64,000 nucleotides of DNA from Mercenaria mercenaria. Lineage: Eukaryota > Mollusca > Bivalvia > Venerida > Veneridae. The translations under genes were made by a program, and so were the position numbers. This document shows, one piece after another, positions 46,930 through 56,800 of this stretch. The stretch's first letter is position 1; every line of letters begins with the position of its first letter. A model generated the notes under the pieces. The model worked only from the letters and a program-made list of their open reading frames with translations. It was not told where the DNA came from and ran no database searches. The stretch lies in contig NC_069362.1 in assembly GCF_021730395.1 (NCBI RefSeq), forward strand, positions 36,040,501 through 36,104,500, written 5' to 3'.

Positions 46930-47885
46930 GCAGCAACAAAAGGGAAAGCAACTCAAAAACTAAAGAGCTTAGTCTGATGCAAAACATATGAACAAAGTAA
47001 ATAGCAAAATGATAAGTTGCATAGCTATCAACTTCTATTAAGGAGATGTCACGGCTGAGATAGTTTAGCATTATTACAATACACAGTCGGTATTGAAAGT
47101 GTGTTTCCAATACATGTGCTCATTAGATAAATCCTCAATATCTATGTCGAAATAAGGGATGTGTTTTGTATGATTGCAACACTGTGAGTTGCTCTAATTA
47201 CTGACAAATGACTGAAACAATAGAAATTCGTACGAGAGATGGACAGACAAAACGACAGTGAGGTAACAATATATTCTTTTATTGTTTTAATGTATGAGTT
47301 ATAAGCTACAATAAAGAATACCCATTTTATGAAAATCAAACTGGAAGTTAGAAATAACAGAAAAAAATTAATTAGGTCATGAGTCATCATATACCTGTCA
47401 AAATTTGTCATTAGTTTTCACGAGCTGTCAGAATTACTTTTATCTCTCTATTCTGCAAATGCATTGTTTTTGAAAGTATCTTGGACGGATATTGTAGTGT
47501 GTAACTTACTTTACATTCAACATTAATATTTGTGCTTGAAATTGCTTTGTTGAGCTCACCGACGTCACATATGAATGTCTATTGTTTTAGTTTACTGTCT
47601 GTTATAAAGGTATCAAATCTCAATATTAAGATGTAAAAATTGTTCCTTTCTGGTAGACAATGGAAACTATTTGGTTGAATCATAATATAACAGTTTTTGG
47701 AAAGAACTGAATATTCTTTGGTTTTTTGTTATTCACCGGAAATTCAATAAGTGGCATTACCTTAAGCAAAGATTAGGAGTATGCAAAGAAAACAAAAAAG
47801 AAAACATGCAGCGACAAAACAAAAGGGAAAGCAACTGGAACTGGGGGGAAACACTATAAACGAGCAGAATGATAGAAGCAAGTAG
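46930..47885. other. Intergenic, nothing recognised
   Basis: No gene or definable repeat. An 89-codon minus-strand frame (47142-47411) shows only generic hydrophobic content. Confidence 0.4.
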
Positions 47886-47889
47886 CTAA

Positions 47890-48365
47890 AGACACATTGA
47901 ATATTTGTATTTGAAGCCACTCCAGGTCTGAATCAGTCATCTGAACACATCGAAGTCAGTTGCTGTCCTCAGCTCGTCCGGGAGACTATTCCAGACCTGG
48001 ACGGCTTCAAACCGAAAGTTTTTCTTACCGTATGTTTCAGTTCTAACCCTTGGAACTTCTGGCGTATTTACATTCCTGAAAGAATAATACGATGAGTCAA
48101 CAGATATAAGTTCTGTACATATATGGGTGAACTTTTTTGTAAACATTTGAAAACTTCAATCGCTAATTGCCTTATCTGTTTATATGGAGTGTTGGCATAT
48201 TTGCTTTTCTTAACAGGGTTTCATACGATGAGTTATAGTCTCCATAAACAATTTTCAGTGCTCTGTATTGTATTTTTTTCTAACTTTTCAGTGTTCTGTT
48301 TGCTACAAAAATGCCATACTAGTGCTATTACATATGTTAAAACAATTTAAAGGTATGAGTAAATT
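47890..48365 (-). mobile_element. LINE fragment, C-terminal region of ORF2 (CR1/Jockey-like)
   Basis: Minus-strand translation gives KLEKIQYRALKIVYGDYNS and, in another stretch, FEAVQVWNSLPDELRTATDF. These are hallmark C-terminal phrases of non-LTR retrotransposon reverse transcriptase proteins. At least one stop lies between them (after TLHINR), so the copy is a pseudogene and 5' truncated. Confidence 0.8.
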
Positions 48366-48397
48366 TTATTTACCTTCGTTTTGCGAAACGATGAACA

Positions 48398-48621
48398 TAA
48401 ATTATGTAGAGCTTTTGAGTGACCCTAGCTTAAGAACAGTTAAAACCAATTATACCTTACCCCCAGCAATATGCTGGTACCCATTTATAGCTGGGTCGAC
48501 TGAGGCAATCATAATAAAATGCCTTGCCCAAGGATACACCGCAATGGGAGTAGCCAGGAATCGAACCCGGAGCCTTCACCTCTGCAGGAAAGCACCTTAG
48601 CCCTCTCGACCAATGCGTCCA
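48398..48621 (-). mobile_element. tRNA-derived SINE (TGGGTACCAGC family)
   Basis: Read on the minus strand: tRNA-like head GGTCGAGAGGGCTAAGG with B box GGGTTCGATTCC, then TCCTTGGGCAAGGC, TGCCTCAGTCGACCCAGC, ATGGGTACCAGCA and a CTCAAAAGCTCTACA tail. A second copy is at 50893-51124. Confidence 0.85.
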
Positions 48622-48779
48622 CATTAGCAACAGTTGTTATTTAATGGTAACCTATGCGAAGTGAATATGACAAAAATCAAGTTAATATTATTGGAATGTC
48701 TTTTAAGCAGAAAACAAGCGACCAAGTATATTGCAGCGGAAATACAAAAATCCCCTACTGGTAAAAAAAAGACAAAGCA

Positions 48780-48965
48780 AATTTACTTGATCTTCAATAG
48801 TGACCTTGACCTTTGGCCTACAACCATGGCTCATGTACGTAACACATAGTTAAAACATAAACCCAGCTTGAATACTTTTAAAGTTATTGTAGGATCCGTA
48901 TTTGCGGACGGCCAGATTGACGGAGGGAATTTCTACAGTCTCCTCGGGTGTTCCATCCGTAAGGG
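48780..48965 (+). repeat. 3' part of a modular repeat
   Basis: GTGACCTTGACCTTTGGCC, then a GCGGACGGCCAGATTGACGG run and CTACAGTCTCCTCGGGTGTT. Probably the tail of another hairpin-ended element. Confidence 0.45.
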
Positions 48966-49364
48966 ACTAAAAGATTCCTTTAATGTCATACAATTACATT
49001 CTTACACATTAGTAAAGTTATTAATTTATCGCTAATCAGCCATGATACTTCACGTATATCTATTTACCGCTTCACTTTTCCAACTTCCTGTGCACATATC
49101 GAGTGATGATTCAAAATGATGAAGACCTTATTAGCACTGACATTTAACAGCTACATTTCATCACTTTTCTTCACGGATTTAATGTAACATTTAGTAAAAT
49201 TATTAATCGATTCATTTAGCGCGTGATCCGACAGGTTTTTGATCTTTTTACGTAATGAGTAGAAGATTTAGATACTTTATAAGAGAGAATCCGTCATAGC
49301 GGTATCATGTGTATCCGCCATTTTGGAGAAAGCTTGTGATATATGCAGGAGGGGGTGGGGGAGC

Positions 49365-50450
49365 GTTCCTTATAAAAAAAAATCGGATCTATCCATTGTA
49401 GCTTGTTTCCAGTCAAAAGGGACCATACCTGTATGAAGGGAGAAACTAAAGATTTCACACAGGATGGGCGCTATTTCTAAGTGCAGTTCTTTTAGGATGC
49501 TGGATGAGATCTGGTCAGGGCCCCTTGGTTTATTAGGAAAGAGACCGCACAGCAACTTATCAATACCTTCAACTGTAATATTTACAGGGGACATGTGGTT
49601 TGCTGATGGTTTTAGCTGACTTCACCTGACGGGGATTACTTTTATTTACACTGTCTTGTGACTTTGGAACATGGTGGGGTAAGAGTGAGGTTAGGTGCAC
49701 CATAAACTGGTTTAAACTCACCTATGGTGGTTTTGCCGCTGACCGTTCCAAGGTGGTGCCCACTGTGTTCCTGTATTTGTTTGTTTTGTCCTTTTGTGTT
49801 CATTTTTATGTGTGGTATATGAGAGTTGTTCGTGTGTGTCTTTGGGGAGGCTGCGTTTTTTGAACGTGGCTTTCCCTGTTTGATATTCTTCCTTGTTTTT
49901 GAGCAAATATGTTTCAAGCTGAGTGGTTGAGGGCTGGAGAATACAGATTTGATTTGTTTAAAATATTTGACTTGTCAATTGGGGATCTGTGAAGGTGATT
50001 CCATCAGACTTTAGGGGTGAAATTCCACAGTGTTTGAGAAAGCTATAAAATTTCTTATTACGGCCTGGCTGTGAGTCTCCTTCAAAAATGACAAATTCCA
50101 AGTATGACCAGTAAGAACTGCAAGTTTGTTTTTGGATGGCAGAGTTAATGAACTTAAATTTGGAGAGTAAGACGGGGAATATTACTTCTACCTTTTATTT
50201 CAGAATACAGTTTGCCTCGTCGTCTTATGAATCTTATAATTTGCGGGGTAATCCAGGGGAGGTCGTGTCTGGCTTTCGTACATTGGACTGGGATGTATTC
50301 TGAGCACAGACAATTTGATTTGACTTTGAATGCATTCCAGGCCCGGTCGGGATCTGGATAATTGTCAGACTTGAAACCTTTACTTATTTTTTCAGTTCTT
50401 GTTTTAGTTTTTGACCAGTTTGCTTTCTTATAGTTTGCTTACTATAGTAA
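49365..50450 (-). mobile_element. LINE fragment: linker and first part of reverse transcriptase
   Basis: The minus strand gives ARHDLPWITPQIIRFIRRRG and RNKKFYSFLKHCGIS (region between endonuclease and RT), then NKPRGPDQISSSILKE and MVPFDWKQA (first RT motifs). Several frame changes and stops interrupt it. It ends abruptly at about 49370, before the catalytic FADD motif, so it is truncated at the 3' side, unlike normal LINE copies. Confidence 0.8.
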
Positions 50451-50892
50451 AAAGTACCCAAACCAAAATGTACTCAAAATAAAAAAGTCAAAGTGTAGCC
50501 ACGAAGTGTCAACATTTGATATTATGTTTTCTGCAAGAATACTAATATATACGGAACTGAATGTTGAATAAAATGAAATATTATCAACTGCCAATTTGCT
50601 GTTTTCTAGAAGGTTACAGCATTTCACGCTAGTCTTGATTGTTTTCAAGTCATAAAAAATCCTACATGTTGTGAAGCAGGATTCTATTTCGACAATCGAT
50701 TAAATGTCATATACTGTTGAACTGAAACATCAAAGTCATTTAAAACAGCCTCAGTAATAATTATTGCTTAATGGGATGCATGGATACTTTGTATATTATA
50801 TTTTAATGTGGGTACATTTTGACTTTTTGGGGTACATTTTGGTTTAGCTACGGTTTGACGGTCTCTCTACTAGGAGGGTGGTTTCCTTTCAA

Positions 50893-51124
50893 GTGGACGT
50901 AGTGGCCGAGTGGGCTAAGACGCTTTCCTACAGAGGTGAAGGCCCCTGGTTCGAATCCTGGCTACTCCCATTGGGGTGTGTCCTTGGGCAAGGCACTCTA
51001 TCACGATTGCCTCAGTCGACCCAGCTGTAAATGGGTACCAGCAAATTGCTGGGGTAAGGTATAATTGATTTTAGCTGTTCTTAAAATAGAGTCTCTCAAA
51101 AGCTCTACAGAGCTATCTATCTAT
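50893..51124 (+). mobile_element. tRNA-derived SINE with (TATC)n tail
   Basis: Head GTGGCCGAGTGGGCTAAGAC with B box TGGTTCGAATCC, a body as in 48398-48621, and the tail CTACAGAGCTATCTATCTATC. It lies tail to tail with the LINE at 51125-52315. Confidence 0.88.
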
Positions 51125-52315
51125 CTTCCATAACCGTCGAACCCCTTGCGGGGACGTAGACGTTTTGCGCGTCAGAATCATAAAGAGAAAGAATATAGTG
51201 ATAAAAATGTAGAGTGGAAGTAACTAAAAAATAACTTTGATGAAATAAAATGTTAAAACTTGAGTTAGCAGGATAACTAGGGCGAGACATGTTCAAGGCT
51301 GCAAACTGCGGCACTGAATTGCTCTAGGGTAGGGAGGTGGGCGACACTGGGGGAAGTTGGTTCCAATGGTACACAGTTCTCGGAAAATAAGAAAACTTGT
51401 AATAGTCAGTGGTTGCAGTAATTAACCTACAACTTAGGGAATCGTCATAGCGGACACATCGGGTCATTGGGGTAAGGTAATCTACGATTGGGATAGCAAC
51501 CAGATCATGATGGATCTTATAGAAGAGTGATAACCTAGAATCTATGCGCCTTAAATCCAGTCGACGAAGGTTTAGGAAGTGTAGCATATCTGTTACACTA
51601 GAAGTACGGCCGTAGTCAGTCTTGATCCAACGGGCGGCTCTCGTTTGGACGCTTTCAATTTGGTCTATCTGGGTTTGGGTGTGGGGCGACCATACCTCGG
51701 AGGCATATTCAAGCTGGGATTGGACTAGAATCTGGTAAGCAATGGTCTTAATGGGTTGGGATTTGACCTTAATGTTTCTTCGTAAGAACCCTAGGGTTTG
51801 ATTAGCTTTTTTGGTTGACCTATTTATGTGATTGTCCCATGATAGGTCATTTGAGATATCCACGCCTAGGTATTTAGCGGAGCTGACCGATTCAAGTTGG
51901 ACTTCATGTAGGTAATATTGGGTAGGGATAGGATGTTTCCTTCTTGTGGCGTGGATCACTTGACACTTGGAGGGTTGAACTCCATATCCCACTCCAACTC
52001 CCATCTTTTTTAGAAGTTTTAGGTCATTTTGGAGGGTGACAGCTTGGTCTGCAGATGGCAATGTTAGATATATTGCCATGTCATCTGCAAACAGACGCAC
52101 TTTGGAACTGATGTTTTGTGGGAGGTCATTTATGTAAGCTAGGAAGAGCAGGGGACCAAGTACAGACCCTGCGGGACACCTGATGATACTGGGATGGCAT
52201 CAGAGGTAGTGCTATTTAGGACTACTGATTGGATCCTATTATCTAAAAAGCCTTTGACCATGTTAGTGTGTTACCTCTGACTCCATATTCATGCATTTTT
52301 AGTATGACTTTCTCA
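51125..52315 (-). mobile_element. LINE 3' half: reverse transcriptase catalytic core to 3' UTR
   Basis: The minus strand shows GVPQG and VLGPLLFLAYINDLP in adjacent frames (one frameshift near 52170), then the catalytic RLFADDMAIYL and YLGVDISNDLSWDNHI, SQLEYASEVWSPHT, and the C-terminal NQLPPVSPTSLP. This is the order of Jockey/CR1-type ORF2. It is 5' truncated exactly where another LINE tail begins (52316). Confidence 0.9.
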
Positions 52316-53545
52316 TACAATACAATACAATACAATACAAATTTTATTTAAAGTCGGTGCATATATCGAGGGCTTGGCGCAAAACTATTGTAAGTGTATA
52401 TAAATAAAGAACAAGATACAATAGTTTTGCGCCAAGCCCTCGATATGTAAACAGGAAAACATTAGCTATGTAAAGGTATTTACCGACATACATAACAAAA
52501 AAAAAACCAAGTAACATGCAGATCATCATGAGTTATACACATACATTAGTCATAAAATAGGCGTATACATTTGATTATATAAATAAATGTTAAGACCTGT
52601 GAGGGTAGCGCTAATCTTGACCCAGGGCCTAAATACTTCTCTAAAAGACAAGAAAACAACATAAAACCTGCAAGCGGAAAAAAAACAACACAAACTGTGT
52701 ATATTTAAGAAATTATTTTAAAAAATCCACTATTACCTCAAATCAGATTTGAGGTAAACTGATTAGCACTACTCTCCCAGGGGTTCAATAAGAATTGCTC
52801 CATTACAATAATGGTAATATTAAAACTACAAATTGCTAGCATACATACATAAATAAAAGCACATACATACATGGTCAGGCTAAATCATACCAAAGCTGGG
52901 GAAAAGGCAATGGCAAGCTGAAGCAAAAAAAAAAAAATAAAAAATAAAAAACCCACACAAAACACGCAAGCTAAACTGAAAAAGCACACAGAAAAGCTAA
53001 ACAAAACGATGACTGGAACTATGAGCAAAACGAACAGGAGCAGCTCTCACCGTTCCAGGCATTAATCGTACTCTTGAAGTGATGGAAGTTCGTCCCCTCC
53101 CTAAAATGCTGAGGAAGCGAATTCCATAACTTTGGTGCACTGGAACGAAGAGAGCTACTGCTGTAACTTTTAGTTCTTACCTGAGGCAAGATTGCTGTAT
53201 TAGTGTACCTAAAAGAATAAGAATTTTCTTTGATTTTAACTAAGTCATGCAAATAGGCTGGACCATGTTTGTTTACAATTTTAAAAACCTCCAGAGCCAT
53301 TGTCCTCAGCCTTCGTATTTTCAAATTTGGCAGTTTAGATTTATCAAGGAGAGAATCATAGTCCGAAGAATAATCATCATAAATGAAACGTAGAGCTCGT
53401 TCTTGAATTTTTTCCAGTTTTTTTAGTATAAGTTTCAGAGCAAAAATGCTAACATGGTCGAAAGCCTTACTAAAATCTAAAAGTAAAAGATCTACTTGTT
53501 TCTTATTGTAGACTGAGGTAACCAGATCATTTACTAACATAACTA
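52316..53545 (-). mobile_element. LINE copy with internal deletion and (TTGTA)n tail
   Basis: Minus-strand translation begins NDLVTSVYNKKQVDLLLLDF and reaches the RT motif DFSKAFDHV. It then jumps to KLEKIQERALRFIYDDY and the C-terminal KLWNSLPQHF, so the catalytic middle is missing. The 3' UTR runs to AATAAAATTTG followed by five TATTG repeats at 52316-52341. It is inserted against the truncated end of the LINE at 51125-52315. The UTR holds a perfect 30-bp inverted repeat (52363-52446). Confidence 0.85.
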
Positions 53546-53771
53546 ACTAAGTAACGCATGACCTTTTTTCCCTAAATCCATGCTTGTTTCACAAAGTTTA
53601 CTTTTACCTTTACGCCCTTTGCTGTTAGTTGGGGTCATTCAATCGACCTTGACACTCCCAAAATGGCGGTGGTTTAGAATTTTCATAACAATGTTATTTT
53701 TCCAATATATAGAATAACTCTGTTGTGTCAAGTTATTCCGATGAATTGAAAGGATACGTTTTAACCATATA
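53546..53771 (+). promoter_or_regulatory. TOP3A: Presumed TOP3A promoter and 5' UTR region
   Basis: This is the sequence between the LINE and the first TOP3A start. It contains GGTCATTCAATCGACC and CCAAAATGGCGGTGG (the AANATGGCGGC core known for YY1 sites near transcription starts). No TATA box is obvious. Promoter assignment is by position. Confidence 0.4.
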
Positions 53772-53825
53772 ATGCACATTTTGAAGTTTTTAAAATATAA
53801 CTATTGTTCAATTACTGCCAGAAAT
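53772..53825 (+). CDS. TOP3A: Possible mitochondrial-form N-terminal extension of TOP3A
   Basis: An upstream ATG is in frame with the TOP3A start and reads MHILKFLKYNYCSITARN, basic and without acidic residues, as expected of a mitochondrial presequence. Vertebrate TOP3A also uses two starts to supply mitochondria and nucleus. No transcript evidence is available here. Confidence 0.5.
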
Positions 53826-56800
53826 ATGGTGAAAGTTTTAAATGTTGCCGAAAAAAACGATGCTGCAAAGTCAATTGCAGAAGTTATGTCTAGAGGGAGA
53901 GTCAACAGGGTATATTACATTTATATTTGTGTCACTTTGCTAGTAAAATTTTCTATTTCTGAACATAGAACTGCAAGTGTGGTTGAGGGGGTATGCCCAT
54001 CTGTAGGTCGTGTGTATCGTCGCACCACATAATTTTACGCACACCTATTTAGACGCCATTTTTGTTTTGACCATGTTTTTGATTAACTTAGGATTTCTGA
54101 TGACGTAGTTACACGATGCTTTCACTGAAAATCTCAAGGTTCATTTCACCGATAACAATGTGGAAAGATCAGGATTTGAAGGTATTTATCAACTTTATTT
54201 TACCAATTACATGATTTTTGATGTTTTTACTAATGCAGTTTTTAATCTGTTTTAAAAATGTTCTTGTGGATGCTTAGATAAAAAAATTGAAGCAAATTTT
54301 GTTGTACCTGTCACGGTACGGACTTGGTCACGTAAGGGGAGATTGTGTCAGGCAGCCGGTTAGCTGTCGGTAGAGCACTCGCCCTGTAAGTGAGGGGTCC
54401 CGGGTTAGAGCCCCGGACTGACTGCACATTTTTCTCACCCTGTGACATACATTTGCAGCTCGCTTCCGGTGCTGTCAAAGTCACATGACTGTCATTTGAC
54501 ATATGTACATCATACTATATTATGCACTGTTTTGGAAGGTGTACGGCAGGGTTCAAATTTAGACAAGCATACAAACTAAATGCTAGTGGAATTTTAAAAT
54601 AGCTAGTGGGTTTGAATGTACTAGCTAATTTCAGCTAGTCATAATATAACAAGCAAATGTCTTCAGAGCTGTAATAAAGTTTAATTATTTTAAAGGTGCA
54701 CAATTTTCTTCTTGAAATGAATGTTATCATTTATGTTTATAATATTTTATTGTTCAACAAAAATGGCACAAGCTATTTTAAGCTAATAGAAAATATGTTT
54801 GTGACTGGCTACTAACAAACATCAATCAGTAAGTTTTGGCCAGTAAAATATTAATAGAGTAATTAAATATTATTAACTTTAGCCGTTAACTTTTCATTTT
54901 AGCTAGTGATCAAAAAGGGCACTAGCTAATTTCAGCTAGTACAAACTATTGTTAAATTTGACCCCCTGGTATGCCTTGTATACCAATGCATTACTCTTAT
55001 GCACTTCAAAAAATGATTTACTTGCTGCAAGTTTGGTATCATCATCATACTCAGGGGTTCCATTTGACCCGGGACCCCGGGTCCGGGCCCGGGAGATTTT
55101 CAAAAGACGCTCAAAGGACCCGGCAGAATACTTGCCTGTGCGTCCTTCGGGACCCGGGGGCATTTTCCTTTGATAATCCTTTCTCTTATCATTAATTTCC
55201 TTCAGTAAAACCATTTCCACGATAGACACGTGTATTCAAAATAAACACTCGCGGTCATGCTCTCCTGCCTTTGATCTCTGCTAAATCCCGCCCTTTCTCC
55301 TGTAGACATGCCTCGCTGATTTTTTTATCTGCAAGTTACGTCACGGCGAGTGCACATAGGTAACAAGAAATCAATGAAGTGTTAATTAATTGATAAAGCG
55401 AATCCTGTGTACTGTCAAAAAAGGCGCCAATTATTAAATTATCGTAAGCAGCTGATTACCGAGCATGTGAAAAGTGCCCTGCAAGATTTTTTCATGCCAA
55501 CTTTAAATTAGACCATTGTTTAGTGATCATATCGTAATTTCAACAAGAAACTTCACAAATTTTGATGAATTTCGAAAGCAAAAATAAGTTTAGAATGTCC
55601 GTTCACGGGTCTAATTACACCCGATGTCATATGCATATTTCCAAAATTCCTAAAAAAAACCTGACTTTCAATGCAGATTTTTATGATAAGTAGCATCATT
55701 ATTTCAGGAACTATCGCTGATTTAGCTTAGTTTGCCAAATAAACTGAGCAAAAACTACTTTCCGATGACATTCTGAAAGTGTAACAGTATTCGGATAGTA
55801 CATTTTGGATACATTTTTCTAGAGTGTTATAAGCACTGTTCTGTTATTAAAAATGAAATGAAATATTGAAGAAAAACCTAATTAAAATAACATGAATTTT
55901 GATAAATATTAGTTTACAATATGAGACTATATGACCTGAGACTGACATTTTTATTATGCTGTAACATGATCTTGGGTTTATTGTTTTCTTAGGTAAAGAT
56001 CTACGTATTACTGAATAAAAAATATAGTAAATTATATTGACATGTTGGGATAGGACTCCTGTATTTTGGAAAAGGACCCTTCAAAATTTGGGCCCAAGGG
56101 TCCTGGGACTCTTGGGTTTTCGGGTCTAGTGGAACCCCTGATCATACTCATTACAAGAAAACATACCATTAATAATGTTTTAGTAACTGATGAATTTGAT
56201 AATTTTCACTCAAAAGATAGCCTGGATTTTGCATCATTTATGAACTTAGTAGCTTAATTATATGTCTTTTCAGAAACCTAGTCAGCTATAGGGCTTACTT
56301 CCCAACTTCAATGTCTACTGTCTTATCAGAAGTAATAGAGACAGGAGAGGCAATAAGAAAGGTGACAAAGAAGTTAGGAATTCCAGAGTCATCACTGCGG
56401 CACAGGCTCAGTGGGCATGTAAATCCAGTGGCAGTCAGGTCTGGTCCTCCAGCACTTTTCATACAAGAAGAAGAGGCTTGGCTTGCAGATCACCTTATAT
56501 TCACAGCTTCTGTTGGATATGGTTATAGCAAGTAACTTTTGTTATATATTTGTCTAAATAATGAAATAATGCATGCATGATTTGGAATTCAGTTAATAAT
56601 ATAATAATATCTAATAAATGATAATAATAAAAACAGTAATCAATATGTTTGTAATAATAGTAATTATTACGGTAGCTAATAAGGTGATCTGCAAGCCTAG
56701 CTTACAAACTTCCTACCTCAATTTCAGATCTGAAGTTCTTGATATCGCAACAGAGTACGCCATTGCTCTTGGTCACAGAGATAAGAGCAACCCACATAGT

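Noticed and set aside
45895-46956. Minus-strand open frames of up to 169 codons with repeated EYTTPTDFGVTRSKVKVTG text
   Set aside because: They lie entirely in the 145-bp tandem repeat. The phrase recurs because the DNA repeats, and frames shift between units.
54936-55229. Open frames on both strands around 55.0-55.2 kb
   Set aside because: They cover the GC-rich terminal repeat of the hAT element and have no recognisable protein content.
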